64,000 nucleotides of DNA from Macrolepiota albuminosa (GCA_027475525.1 JAMWFC010000032.1:496001-560000); one strand, 5' to 3'; shown: positions 1 to 11,363, numbered from the stretch's first letter. Program-made: numbers and translations. The notes: a model not told the origin generated them from the sequence alone.

Positions 1-20
1 ACGTAGTATGGTAGTAAGTA

Positions 21-282
21 TCACATGACATTAAAAAGTGAAGACATTATTCCCACGCATCTCTGTAACTGTACAGACAAACAGTAGTATCACATGACGT
101 TAAAAAGTGAAGACATTACTCCCACATGTACATAGTCTACTGCTGACTAAGTAACCATACAGACAAACGGTAGTATCACATGACGTTAAAAATCGAAGAC
201 ATTATTCCCATGCTTACCTGAAGGAAGTAATAAGAAACAAACACAGTCACATGACAGCAAAAATCAAAGACATTTTCCCACA
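21..282. repeat. Four-copy interspersed direct repeat
   Basis: Four copies of a ~35-bp motif that begins TCACATGAC, continues with an A-rich core and GACATT, and ends TTCCCA(C) start near 21, 90, 176 and 247, with spacings of 69, 86 and 71 bp. Copies 2 and 3 are preceded by the shared stretch ACAGACAAAC and a following GTAGTA. The spacing is irregular and lacks the regularity of a CRISPR array. It may be a subterminal repeat of a transposon lying to the left of the window or part of the U3 of the following gypsy element. Confidence 0.7.
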
Positions 283-1544
283 CATAGTCCACTGCACAGA
301 AAAACCTTGATCTATTCTAGATCTCGGAACAGTAGTCTACTTCTGCCTCTATACTCATCTGTCTATCTCATACAGCTTGCTCAATCTACTTTCTTCTTTT
401 CACAAGTCTCCCAGTTCACTAAGTCTCACTTTGATCTTCTCCTCCATTTTCTGGTCTCAGTCTCTTCTCCAATCACTTCTTCATTGTCTCTCTGCCTTAC
501 CTGGCTCCATCTCCCTTTGCTGTATCTCAGGCTTAGCTTGGACTTCTGCTCCTTCACCTCTTCCAATTCTGGCACCTTGCATACTCTCTAGAGCATTCTC
601 ACACCTCACCCAAAACTCCAGATCTCACCCCATCATTGCCTGGAGATACTTCATAAACTTCAAGTCCATCTAGTAAGAACCTGCTTGCCATGGAAGTTCC
701 TGTCATCAGCAGAACCTGACATATTATCAAAACTCTCCCTTACCATGTTCTCAATATCTACATACACTACTGTCTACCACCCTGCAGGCTACCAGACTGA
801 CACCTACAGTTGCCTAATATCTGAACAATACAATTACAGTATCTCCCAACCCCTATACCTGCCCCCAATATCCAAGATCTACCTGGCACCCCACCTTTTG
901 GCTTGCCCTCGAGCTCACTCAGTATCCAACACCTTCCACTCCTGGGCACATGCCATGGAAAACCCACCCCCAAGACCCTCTCTGGCAGCCAACTGGGATG
1001 ACCCCCAGGGGGACACCCTATATCAACAAACCCCAGAAACCCTGACCCCCTGCTAGCAACCTGGGTAACCCACCCCCCAAATTCTCCCATAACTGCCTCC
1101 CTCACATGGAACCAAGACCTCCTTGGGCCTGAGAAGGACCCCTGAGGCCCCATGGCACTGCCTAACTGCAGTATGGACCAGGACTGGCTCACTCCCCCTA
1201 TGAGCCAGTTCCACTTCAGGCCCCTCCCAAGCAAGGACTCCCTCGGCCTCCAGGACAACAACTCCTCCAGACCACCAAACCAACCCCTCTTCAACCCCTT
1301 TCCACAGAGCACCCCCCCACCTGCTCACAAACCCTATGGGCCTGGCAGCTCTCCTCTATCCCCATGAGGAGAACCCCTCCTCAGTGGATGCTGAGACCAC
1401 TCTCTAGGGGTTACAGAAGACCTCTGAAAGGTGGGCCACCTGACAGGGAACCCCTGGGAGGATGGGGCCCTATCACGGATGCCTTCCTGCCTCAATAGAG
1501 GGGAGGGAACTATTACTACTACTACTACAATGCTGCTCTGCCCC

Positions 1545-3450
1545 CCCAAAACCCGATCCTCCAGGATGACACCTGGGATGCCCTCCCCCAGGAAGGTAAG
1601 TTGGACATCCAGAAGCCTAAACCCTTCCATGAACATGACCCCAAAAAATGGCAGACCTTCCTCATGCAGTGCCTCAACATGTTCCAGGCCAAACCTGTCA
1701 TGTTTCAGGCCAAACCTATCATGTTCCAACTCAAGAGCTCCTGAGTGGCATTTGCTGCCTTGTACCTGCAGGGCCTAGCCTTTGATTACTAACACTGCCC
1801 TTCTCTGGTTCAACTCCAACAACCCTGTCCTGTTGCAATAGCCAGCCTTCATACAAGAGTTTTTGAGCTGGTTCAGTATCTTTGACACTATCACAGAGGC
1901 TGAGGACAACCTCTTCAACCTCCAGATGAGGTCCAAGAAATGCTTTGCCACTGATACAACGCTGTACCAGCAGTCAGGGACACAACATGCACCAGAAGTC
2001 AAAATAAACATTTAATCATAAGGCTGAAAACTGTAAGCCTCCTGGTAGCAGTCTCAACAAATTATATCTCCAAAAACACCCCAATAAATACACAGACAGT
2101 ACAGAACAAAGGGCAGGGACCAGCTCAAGCTATCCACTCAACAATAGTCCAACCACTGTAATGGGGAGAGGAAGCATGGGAGCTGGCAGAAGTGACAAAA
2201 TGGGATCAATTTGTGATGATCTAGATCAAGATCAGATCTGACAATGCCCAATTTGACATGACTGAAAGGGGAAAGGAAAAGAAGCATGGAATGCAGGGAA
2301 GCGCTAAAAGGGGAAAGAAGGATCTATGAATGGGATCGTGCTAAATGGAGCTGAAGCAAATGGGGAAGTGGCAATCAGAGACATCTAGAGGAATGGTGGA
2401 ACTGGTGGCACCAAAACATGCCTCCCAAAAGGGAAATTGGACTATCAAATATGTTCTGGAGGCTGGGGAGTTGACAACAAAGAGTCAGGTGTAGATAGTG
2501 GTCTGTGCACCAGGAAAACAGTATAAATAGTCCAAGTAGAGTAGAGAATAACCAGGCATTTGATAGGCAAAGGCTCAGTGGTTTCCAGGGAGTGAATCAC
2601 CTAGGCTAGAGTTTATTGAACCTCTTCTTGGAAGTCTATTGGAAAACAAAGGCTTGGTAGTTCCCAGAGAGTGAACTGCTTAGGCTGGAGTTGACTGAGA
2701 ACCTTCTACTGCCCACCAGAGTATTTGATATTCTGAGAAGCACCCAATACACCAAGTTTATCATCAAGCAACAGTGTGGATTAGAGGTCACTTTCTAAGA
2801 CTTCAAGAAAGCCCCAGAACTATCAGTACTACTTGCAACCAAGTACTACACCACCTTCATTGTCCAGTTCAAAAAAGAAGCCTACAAGATGGGCTGAAAC
2901 TACAACACTCTCCAATTCATCCTCTGGCACACACTCCTCCATCTCACTTCCAAGCAAGCAACCTACAACAGTTATAAGGCCTTGGTGATCCAGATCAACC
3001 AAAGATACTGGAAAGACTGCAACAAGTACTCCAGATCCCAAATCTAGTGGAACTCTTCAGGAGGACTCTTCTGAAAGACTGCCACCTCCAGAGCCCCCAA
3101 CCCAGTACCCTCAAACTCCACCTCATGCCCCACCCTGGGACGAGGAGTTCCTGGACCACTCTGCACACTGGCCCTGAGACCCCCAGCCACCCTTAATGCC
3201 ACTGACACCCATGACCTCTCTAACCCACTTTCCAGAAACTCCAATGACTACAATACTTCTGCCAGTGACCACCTCAAGGACAATGAGGAGGAGGCTCTTT
3301 GTGCAAACCAAGTCCAAAACTCCAATCAGCCCTGAATCAATGTCCCCAAAAAGGTTCAGGAGCAGTGACAATGGAAGGGCACCTGCCTCCTCTGTGGGGA
3401 GCTCAGTGAACTCTTGACAAAGAAGACTGCGACTTCCAATTCACAAAAAA
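1545..3450 (+). pseudogene. gypsy gag relic, interrupted by solo LTR
   Basis: Translation from about 1550 gives a gag-like segment with KPKPFHEHDPKKWQTFL, typical of the basidiomycete gypsy gag (retrotransposon_gag). About 1858-1951 reads FDTITEAEDNLFNLQM. After the LTR insertion gag resumes at about 2855 with FIVQFKKEAYKMGWN and continues to a motif ending QINQRYWKDCNKY near 3020. A zinc-knuckle remnant (CLLCGELS, around 3390-3410) lacks the downstream His and Cys. Stops near 1743 and 3043 confirm decay. Removing the LTR and one CCAC target copy rejoins gag in frame, so gag was probably readable when the LTR arrived. Confidence 0.75.
1952..2850 (+). mobile_element. Solo LTR, copy A (899 bp), in gag
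   Basis: This segment starts TGATAC and ends TACTACA, the canonical TG...CA LTR ends. It is flanked by a 4-bp target site duplication CCAC (1948-1951 and 2851-2854). It shares near full-length similarity with 11728-12672 and, inverted, with 57862-58495. A TATA-like GTATAAATAG lies near 2520. No internal retrotransposon region is attached, so it is a solo LTR produced by LTR-LTR recombination. Confidence 0.9.
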
Positions 3451-3609
3451 CAATCTGGTGATTTAGAAATGGAAGATGATCTGAATTGCAAACTGACCAA
3501 CAAAGTTTTCTCTGCCCCGATTTCATATATTTGTGCTACAGCTAACTCTCTTCTGGACACCCTCTTGATTCACCCCCCCTTGCACTCCTCTCAATCCCTA
3601 CTCCTTTGG

Positions 3610-4350
3610 ACTACCTTCACCTTATCCCCAGAGCCTGTCAACATGCTCATAGACAGCAGTGCCATCAACAACTTTATTGACAAAGTGTGGGTGGCCCTAG
3701 CTCCTCAATCCTCTCAATGGCTCCCCATCTCCATCTACCTCTGACTCTTCACTGGCAGCACCTCTTTGGCTGGCAACATCACTCACTTTGTTCAGATGCC
3801 AGTGACCTTCCCCTCAGGCCACCACCAAACCCTCCAGCTCCTGGTCACCAAGCTCCACACCGCTGCCTCCCTGATCCTTGGACTTCTGTGATTACACTCC
3901 ATGAATTCCTGGATCAACTGGATGACTCTTACTCTCTGCCTCAATTGTGGCACTGCCCTGAATTCCATCCCTTTCAAACCATCAGGCCCCAACTTGACCT
4001 GGAACATTCCCAGCCAAGGCCCTGGAGGAACCCTGGACCTCCACTCTCAGTTCTCTCAGTCTTTTGTCATCCACATACAACTCAGCAACTTCTCTAAGGC
4101 CCTTCTGGCCCTTGTCAACAGTGGGACTACCAGAATATTCATCAGTGACCAGCTAGATCTTGTGCACAATGATCTCCTGAAGCCTCTTGAACTCCGCTTG
4201 TTCAATGGAACTGGCATCCCTGGACTCATCACCCAGAACCATTCCACTACACTCATCCTTGACAATGGACTGACATTTCCTGCTAACCTCCTGGTAACAC
4301 AGCTCCCAAAGTCAACCTCCATTGTCTTAGGTCTCTCCTAGCTTCATGAA
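3610..4350 (+). pseudogene. gypsy protease relic
   Basis: Two retropepsin-like windows are seen: MLIDSSAINNFID (about 3642-3680, a degraded LVDSGA.HNFI active site with Asp retained) and LVNSGTTRIFISDQLDL (about 4110-4160, where the catalytic Asp is Asn). The second continues to VTQLPKSTSIVLGLS, the C-terminal flap and IVLG motif of retropepsin_2. The catalytic Asp loss and the frame breaks between the windows make this inactive. Confidence 0.7.
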
Positions 4351-4734
4351 GTCAATTCCGACATCTACTGGAGAGATCTCACAATGACCTTTCTCACTCA
4401 GAAAGCCACCCTTGCTGCTGCCATCTCTCTCCACCTCTAGACCCTCTTGTTTGCCCCAGCAGGACCCCATCAAGTTTCTGCCCAATGTTCCCCAGAACTG
4501 CATCAAGGGAACCCACTACTCAGCCCAGAACCACCCCCTCTTGCCCTGATGCTGCTCCAATTTGGACACCCCTGTGGACCCACTTGAACCCCTGGACATC
4601 AAGATTATTGGCACCACTCCCATTGCTCGCATTTTCCAAGATGGTACTCTGGCCTTCCAGCTTCAGGTCTCTCTGCTGCTGTCTGAAGAACACCTCTGGA
4701 GAGAAGACAACAGCCCTGCCAAGGCTCAGATCCT

Positions 4735-5970
4735 TGCTGAGGTCATTCCCCCTGAGTACCATGAGTTTGCTGATGTCTTCTCTGAAGGTAGCACCAAGGA
4801 CCTCCCTCCACACTGTCCTTATAACCATAAGATTGATTTTGAGGACAGCACCACTCCCCCATCTTGGCAAGGTCTACAACATGTCTGAAATCAAACTCTG
4901 GGTGCTCAAGGACTACCTTGATGACATGCTCAGTAATGGCTTCATCTGTGCCTTGATCTCTGTGGCCAGAGCACCGGTCCTCTTTGCTAAAAAGAAGGAC
5001 AGGTCCCTCTGCCTCTGCATTGACTACTGGAGCTTGAACAAGATCACCAAGAAGAACTAGTACTCCCTGCTCCTCATCAGAGACCTTGTCAACCAACTCT
5101 GCAAGGCCAAGGTCTACTCAAAGATTGACCTCCAATCTGATTACAACAATGTTCAGATTGCTCTGGGACACAAATGGAAAATGGCCTTCCACACCCGCTA
5201 TGGCCTCTTCAAGTATCTGGTAATGCCCTTTGGAATGACCAACTCCCCCATAACCTTCCAGTACTTCATGAACAACATTTTCCATGACATGAACAATATC
5301 TTTATCATTGTCTATCTGGACGACATCCTGATCTACTTTGACTTTCTCGACAACCACCAAACCCATGTCCAACAAGTCCTTGAATGGCTCTGGAGTCACA
5401 ACCTCCACACAAAGCTAGAAAAATGTTTGTTCCACACTATGGAGGTCAAATACCTCAGAGTTATTGTCACCCTGGATGGAGTCTGCATGGACCCCTTGAA
5501 GGTTGAAGCCATCCTCAACTGGCCCACCCCAAAGAACATCAAGGAAGTACAGTCCTTTTTTGGCTTTGCAAACTTCTACTGACGCTTTATCAACAATTAC
5601 TCTGAGATCACCAAACTCCTCAACCAGCTCACCTGGAAGGATATTCTGTGGAACTGGAACAGTAAGTGCCAAAGCATGTTTGCATTGCTCAAGGAAGCTT
5701 TCACCTCAGCGCTGATTCTCCAACATTATGACCCAACCTTTCTAGTTGTTCTGGAATGTGATGCCTCCAACTACGCCATTACTGGTATTCTCTCCCAGAT
5801 GGAACTGGATAATCAGAAACTCTGGCCCATGGCCTTCTACACCTGATTGATAATTCCAGCTGAGCTCAACTATGACATCTACAACAAGGAGCTCCTTGCA
5901 ATCGTTGAGGCCTCTAAGCAATGGCAGGCCTACCTCAAGGGTACTCCTTACCAGATCCAGGCACTTCGGG
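4735..5970 (+). pseudogene. gypsy reverse transcriptase / RNase H relic
   Basis: The conserved entry motif IPPEYHEFADVFSE (about 4746-4788) starts the RT region. It is followed by LFAKKKDRSLCLCIDYWSLN, MPFGMTNSPITFQ and the catalytic box IVYLDDILIY (around 5308-5337). The thumb reads VQSFFGFANFY up to a stop at 5580. The RNase H start has DASNYAITGILSQ (about 5760) and NKELLAIVEA (about 5883). A stop at about 5058 and a frameshift near 4860 break the frame, although the YLDD box is intact. Similarity ends near 5970. Confidence 0.85.
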
Positions 5971-5982
5971 GCATGGCAGAGA

Positions 5983-6437
5983 TTTCTGGAGAAACATCCA
6001 TTAGAAACAGGTCATATGACTTCCAACAAGTGTTTCTCCAGAAAAACTAAAAGTATAAATTGAGAAATAGTAAAAAAAACACTTATTGTGTTTTTTGTGT
6101 GTTTCTTGAGCTATTTTTAAAAATTTTCTTTCTCTATTTCTCAAGAAATACGTGGGGAACACAAATTGTGTTTCTAGACTGTTTCTTGAAAAATATGGCA
6201 CATGTATCTTTTGGTTTTTCTAAAGTTATCTTTGTAATTTTTTTATCAAATGTTTTTCAATAAACTTTCTTTGTGTTGTTTTAGAAAAATAAATTGTAAA
6301 AACATGATGTATTTCTAAAAAAACAAATGTTTTTCAATAAACTTTCTTTGTGTTATTTTAGAAAAATAAATTGTAAAAACATGATGTATTTCTAAAAAAA
6401 AGACCGATTAGAAATTCTTTAAATGTTTCTCAAGAAA
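5983..6437. mobile_element. Candidate non-autonomous TIR element, AT-rich
   Basis: The left end TTTCTGGAGAAACAT (5983-5997) matches the reverse complement of the right end (6423-6437) at 14 of 15 positions. The interior is very AT-rich and carries several TTTCTNNAGAAA-type palindromes (6031-6044, near 6105, 6137-6148, 6180). A perfect 14-bp inverted repeat links 5983-5996 with 6031-6044. No coding frame is convincing. No clear target duplication was found, so the MITE call is tentative. It contains one of the 77-bp duplications. Confidence 0.45.
6247..6400. repeat. 77-bp tandem duplication #1
   Basis: Positions 6247-6323 are repeated at 6324-6400 with a single mismatch (G/A at about 6278/6355). 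The period is exactly 77 bp, the same as eight other unrelated duplications in this window. It is probably an assembly overlap artefact rather than biology. Confidence 0.9.
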
Positions 6438-7084
6438 GATCAATTAGAAACACTGTCGCATCAATGAGCATGTGCTGATCACACAACGAGCGCACACTGA
6501 TCTTCTTCCTCATCAGTCTGGTACACTCACATGCAGCTAATGTAGTGATAGGCAATAATATATTGTACATTAAATGCAATAGTAATGACAAAAGAAGGCG
6601 CTTGTCTCCCAATACCAGAACCTTCATCACACCCATCACAATTCACCTACTATCCTCTGTATCTTCCCTGTTCATGAACCCTCCTACCCTGCCAGAAACA
6701 ATGAATCCTCCAGTAATCTGTTGATGACCCTCGCTCAATTGTTCAAGCTTGTGAGATGCCAAAATGATCTTGCTCGAAGTGGTATTAATCTCATCACAGC
6801 ATTGAAGGAGGTGCTTGTCCGAGTAGATGGCTTGTAGAAGAGCGTACAAAGAACCTTACCTCTAAGGATGTCCAAGGTGCCATTTTGTTCTAATGATGAA
6901 AACTCAGGTGAGGAAGAATATGAGAGTACAGCTGATTAGCTGATGATCCATAGGACACAATGGGCAATGCCATGATGGCAAAACACTCAACGTCTTTCAC
7001 AACAGGCTTTGACGGACGTGGTACTAAACAGGCAGGTGGCGCTAGATGACTTGTGGACGAAGCTGACATGTCTGGGTCCATTGC

Positions 7085-9060
7085 TTTTTTGATGGAAGCA
7101 CAATCAGCAAAAGCCCGCCCATACAGAGAAAAGTTCTCTCAGGCTCTCTTCAAGATAGTCCTGTGGAAAGCCATTGGATACAAGGTCAGCAAGTTACCGA
7201 TGTAGAGCGTATTAATCTGCTATTTGTGAGTATATTAAATACATAGCTGAAAAACGAACATACAGGAGGATTCTGGTCAACACCGTTCCTCGAACTTGCA
7301 CCAGAGGCGGGCAAAGGAAGTTGTGGTGAGATCTTTCCGCTGTCAGCATTAAGGTCCAAAGCTCCAAGCACTCGGAAAAGCTCTATATCCCCAACATGTC
7401 CGTTGCTACCCAATCCAGAGCCTTGGCTTATGCTATGCAGACCACCTACAATGCTGAATGCGCTTGACTCTGAACAAGTATGGTTTTGAAGGGAGCCATA
7501 TTGAGGGTCATGTCGAGCTTGCTCAAGCAGTTGATGGGACTCAATGGGAGAGAACGACCTGGGAGGAACATCAAAAACACTGCCATTCAATAGAGGCAGT
7601 GAATTGGAACGTTGAGACATCATGCTGCGTGGAATGGGAATGGCACAATTTTTAATGTTGTCCTAAGGACCAGCAAACTCTTCCTGAGCTTGCTGGATAG
7701 GGTGGGAAGAAACAAACACAGTCGACAGTGGGCTTGTCCCAGCCGCGGGCTTATGATCAGTCATCCCAGTACCATTTTGATTTGCTAACTGTCTTGATGA
7801 GTTTGTGAGAGGGGCATTACCGCGGGCTTATGATCAGTCATCCCAGTACCATTTTGATTTGCTAACTGTCTTGATGAGTTTGTGAGAGGGGCATTACCAG
7901 GAGGGACAGAGTGGAAGGCTTCATAAGCTGATAAATTGCCATGAAGTCGCACCATATCTTTATCCTTCCTACGGCGCTCTCTCTCATCATCTTCTGCACG
8001 CTCACAAGCACCATGTGTAGAACCGCCAAAGGCACCAAGCCCACCCAGACCAATTGAGCCATTAAGAATGACTCGCCTCTCTTCTTCCTTGCGATCAGGA
8101 ATAGCTCCACCATTTGTAACAATAACGTTGGAAAGGTGATGATCCTGTTGTTGGGCCTGCTCTCTCCATTGGTTCAACCGAGCACTACTCAGACCCATAC
8201 CACTGAGCCCAGCCAAATCTCGATTCCTGGAACTCAATGTCTCATTTTGGCCCAGAGGAAAGGATTGTATCCCTTCAATAATATCATTGTTCAAAGATTG
8301 TTGGAAGCCTGAAGCGGTCATGGCACCAGCAGATGCAGCACCAGAGGTTGTGGAACTCAAAACTGTACCACCAGGTACAGGGCCGGCTCCCCACTTTGTG
8401 TGTAGATTCTTCTTTGCCATCTCTGCCTTCAATACCGCACCTTTATCAATGTCAACACGCTGCCCTTGAAGACTGTTGTGAGCTGCCAGTGCTGCTTGCT
8501 GTGTCTTGAACTTCACAAAACCAATTATTTGTTTCCAGGGTGGCACGTTGATTCCCTGAGCATTTCCAGCGGCACCAAAAGGTCCATTAGACTCCTCTCC
8601 AGGCACAGCAGCAGGCCAGGACACCATAGTCCCATCCCTTCCTCCATCAACGACGACACCATCCTGATTGAGAGTGACAATATTGTAAGGATCGTTGGCG
8701 CCATTATAACCTGGATAAGTGCCCCTTAGGCTCAGTGTATTGGCAGGACCACCTCCAGCAATGCTGCCATACGCGGTGTACTCTTTGTTCGAAATCTTCA
8801 AAGTAGCGGCTTCAAAATCTGTCAAGAAGGTGAACATGTTCTGAAACTCTTGTTCCTAAACCAATGTCAGTGAAAGGTTGGACCTTGCAAACCTGCATGT
8901 CCTCCGGAAAGCCAACCACAAAAATCATTGATATCTCTTCTGTGTTCCCAGACGAGTTCAAAGAGTTGGTTTGTCATGAAGGCGGAGTTGGATGTCGTCA
9001 AGCATCAGAAGACTGTCAGTCACAGCAGTGAGTAACAAAGGCAAGGTCTCCCCAATATCA
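7085..9060 (-). pseudogene. WHI3/Scw1-like RNA-binding protein, broken copy
   Basis: Read on the minus strand. An N-terminal piece (DSLLMLDDIQLRLHDKPT, about 9030-8975) is followed by IFVVGFPEDMQ (about 8915-8885), an intron, then NMFTFLTDFEAATLKI at 8837. The first RRM ends with GFVKFKTQQAALAAHNSLQG and the VLKAEMAKKNLHTKWG tail. A low-complexity linker runs to the second RRM, whose start NGFPQDYLEESLRELF (about 7175-7130) and CFHQKSNGP remain. This arrangement is that of fungal WHI3/Scw1 proteins, which bind mRNA in cell-cycle and cell-wall control. Damage includes a frameshift before IFVVG, a 77-bp duplication at 7743, a stop near 7662 and a decayed second RRM. The RNP residue in KWGAGPV also departs from the usual KRGVGPV. 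Confidence 0.7.
7743..7896. repeat. 77-bp tandem duplication #2
   Basis: Positions 7743-7819 are repeated perfectly at 7820-7896. The extra 77 bp shifts the frame of the WHI3-like copy. Removing one unit joins TDHKPA to AGTSPLSTVFVSSHP and continues the protein, which argues the duplication is not real. Confidence 0.9.
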
Positions 9061-9099
9061 AAAGAATGGGTATACAATGACTTAATTAATACGTTGTGA

Positions 9100-9800
9100 A
9101 CATAGACAGTCTTGCTACTACATGGGTCAGCCACTGAAACACCAATAACAAGGAACAGGGGCAAGGGGGATTATCCAAAGAGGGTATTGATAAGGATGGC
9201 AAAGAACAAAGCACCATAGGCTACATAAGTCAAAATCGTCAGAATAAATATAGTCACTCCGAATGGGCTTCCATAGTATTCCTTGATTTTCAGAACTAAC
9301 ATTAATGATCAAAATAGCAGGCAGAAAACTCACGGAAAATTGCAGATAGTTCATCCCAGACAGGTGGAGGGTCGAGATAAGTACACAAACCGCACAGGAA
9401 AAGGAGAAGAGTAGCAAAAACTGTGCAATGGTCCCTTGAGGAATTGCCATTGCCCCAAGATAAAATCTGTGGATAATTGAAACTTGTGAAAGGGTGGTAG
9501 CAATAGTACCAACCCTATTGTGGCTACAGACTGGTGGAAGTTCAAAAAGAGAGATAGGTTATGAGGTAGATTGCTCATCAAACCCAGCAGTTGGCTAAAT
9601 CTTTCCTTCCAATGCAAGTAGATAGCATGCCTCACTTCCTCTGTCTCTCCTTGCTCTAAATCTGGCCAAGTCTTCCTCAAAAAGGGCCTAAGCAAGGTGG
9701 TAATTGGTAAGAACATGTACATGGTGCAAAAATGAAAGATGTGCAAGTGCCAGCAATCAGGTGTCATGTGTGTTCTTGCGTGCTGCCACACCTGCTACAC
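9100..9800. other. Gene-fragment desert, no recognised product
   Basis: Open frames exist on the minus strand (9127-9450, 9351-9791) but they overlap in different frames, have skewed composition and match no family I recognise. It is probably degraded intron or flank sequence of captured gene fragments. Confidence 0.4.
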
Positions 9801-10064
9801 CCAACTATCAGCAATCACATACTCATTCTAGATCCATATTTTGTCCATGTCGATGCAACGAGCATGGACCTACACCTACCGAAGTCCCTGAGCCGGTTTA
9901 CATTCCAAGATAGGAACGGTCTGGAAGGACCTGCAGAGTCAAGGGTTCTTTTTCGATTCGCACACGTCCAACCCAACATCGCAGAGCCAAGAGAAGGACA
10001 AGGAGGACCAGGACTACTTTGCCCAAATTCAAATGGCAAGCAGTAGCCAAGATGTCTGTTACAC

Positions 10065-10165
10065 AGACTGAGCGCATGCTGGATTCCAAGAAGATAATGG
10101 TTGGGAAGACGAAATGACGGAGCACACAACGATCTTCAAGCAGGCGAGTATACTCCTTGTCAAGG
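10065..10165. repeat. Segmental repeat, left copy
   Basis: About 100 bp starting with GGATTCCAAGAAGATAATGG recurs at about 10600-10705 with roughly 90% identity. The two copies bracket the GTGGTT-rich minisatellite, suggesting a local duplication around it. Confidence 0.75.
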
Positions 10166-10384
10166 CATACAGTCTCTTATGGCCAGCTTTTCTTCTAATC
10201 CAATAGATGTCTGGATCGAGAATGGACCTCATACAATGACGCTCCCCATGTTGAAAGCCAACTCGAGTCTCCGGCAAGGTAGTATTCTCCTCGGCTCTCT
10301 GCACAAACAACAGGATGGGTGGGAGACTTTAACAGGGAGTCTAGTCCAACTTTACCTTAGTGGTGTGAATGTTCAGAAGAGTGG

Positions 10385-10575
10385 CTGGAGGTTGTGGTTG
10401 TGGTTGTAGTTGTGGTTGTGCCGGCATCTGTGATAGTGGTTGTGGTCGTGCCTGTGTGGTTGTGATTGTGGTTGTGGTTGTGCCGGCGTCTGTGATGGTG
10501 GTTGTGGTCATGCCTGTGTGGTTGTGGTTGTGGTTGTGCTGGCATCTGTGATGGTGGTTGTGGTCGTGCCCATAG
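10385..10575. repeat. GTGGTT-rich minisatellite
   Basis: The basic 6-bp unit GTGGTT/GTGGTC is organised into higher-order units that start at CCGGCATCTG (10421), CCGGCGTC (10483) and CTGGCATC (10539). The periods are 62 and 56 bp, differing by one 6-bp unit. A short remnant recurs at 10720-10745. The minus strand reads as alternating His/Asn, a translation of the repeat rather than a protein. Confidence 0.85.
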
Positions 10576-10749
10576 TGAGCACATCCTGCTGTCTGTCGCA
10601 CAGACTGAGTGCATGCCGGATTCCAAGAAGATAATGGTTGGGAAGATGAAATGACAGAGCACATGACAATCTTCAAGCAGGCAAGTATACTCCTCGTCAA
10701 GTCTGGACTGCAACTCTAGTGGTTGTGGTTGTGGTTGTGCTGGCGCTGG

Positions 10750-10901
10750 CACTGGCAGAAAATTGCTGTTGTGCTTGTTGTAGATGGCTTGGCCCCGATA
10801 GACAAGAGGGTGCTGGACATTCTGGCTATGGTCGGCGCGTACCAGGATGGTGTCATGAAGAAGCAGGTTGATGGAAAGGACACGGTGGCACATATCTTCG
10901 A
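10750..10901 (+). pseudogene. Chitin synthase fragment (family 2 glycosyltransferase)
   Basis: The frame reads [20 protein letters not shown] then [20 protein letters not shown] and AHIFE. This corresponds to the conserved segment of fungal class I-III chitin synthases just upstream of the catalytic core. It ends at a plausible donor (CGAG|GTGCAT, about 10902). Sequence at 10962 reads [11 protein letters not shown], like the next chitin synthase exon. Only about 60-70 of the usual ~900 residues are present and the QxxRW catalytic motif is absent. It is a stranded exon among other gene pieces, not a functional gene. Confidence 0.75.
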
Positions 10902-11082
10902 GGTGCATTGTTTTTCTGACTTGTCTTCCCACTGATGTTCAACCAATCTTGTGCATGCATAGTATACTTTCTGTCAACCACAAGCCACAACTCGTCCTTG
11001 TGCTGGATGTAACCCGTCTTGGCAGTCTTGACAGCAGTATAGATGCAGATATTATGAACAAAACCACAAGACGAGACATGCG

Positions 11083-11363
11083 ACGGGTATGATATCCCTT
11101 TGAGAAATAGCTTGTGGGGTGATGATAATGATTTTTGGAAGGCAAGTTGATGTACATGTCAATGAGGTTGTTTGCTAGATGCTGCCTTGAGGTATGCCTT
11201 GGCCAAAGCATGCCACCTCTCCTGTCAAAGTCATTTCAATACCTAGAACTGGGTCCACGCCTGAGAGTCGACTGACACCAACGGAGTCCGGAGAAAGACC
11301 GGTATCTGGGTATGCTTCAATTGGAAGGTCAAGCATGACTGATTCAGGAGAACGACAAAACAC
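11083..11363 (-). pseudogene. Carbamoyl-phosphate synthase large-subunit fragment
   Basis: The minus strand reads [20 protein letters not shown] then ACFGQ. This is the region at the end of the second ATP-grasp half and start of the MGS-like domain of CPSase (URA2 or CPA2). After a frameshift, AYLKA and [20 protein letters not shown] plus GYHTRRM follow, matching the allosteric-domain motif NLPSK...RPASY...GYRTRR. Only ~90 residues remain. It lies head-to-head with the chitin synthase fragment, which is not a natural arrangement and suggests capture or shuffling of exons. Confidence 0.7.

Larger units (their letters stand above)
307..5970 (+). mobile_element. Decayed Ty3/gypsy retrotransposon, 5' half (gag to RNase H)
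   Basis: The order gag, protease, reverse transcriptase, RNase H is readable on the plus strand across many stops and frameshifts. Homology stops inside RNase H near 5970, so connection domain end, integrase and 3' LTR are absent here. The 5' LTR boundary was not identified; 307-1400 is C-rich leader and early gag with no firm domain. A solo LTR of another family (1952-2850) interrupts gag. The missing distal pol and integrase of a similar gypsy element occur at about 45160-52953 in the same orientation. Confidence 0.8.

Noticed and set aside
21..282. Possible CRISPR-like array
   Set aside because: Irregular spacing, diverged repeats, eukaryotic context and no cas genes.
767..1328. Minus-strand frames of 91-181 aa rich in Gly/Trp
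   Set aside because: Antisense shadows of C-rich gypsy leader/gag sequence.
8466..8729. 87-aa plus-strand frame
   Set aside because: Antisense to the WHI3-like RRM region.
10357..10932. 191-aa minus-strand frame rich in alternating His/Asn
   Set aside because: It is a translation of the GTGGTT minisatellite antisense to a chitin synthase exon; no independent support.
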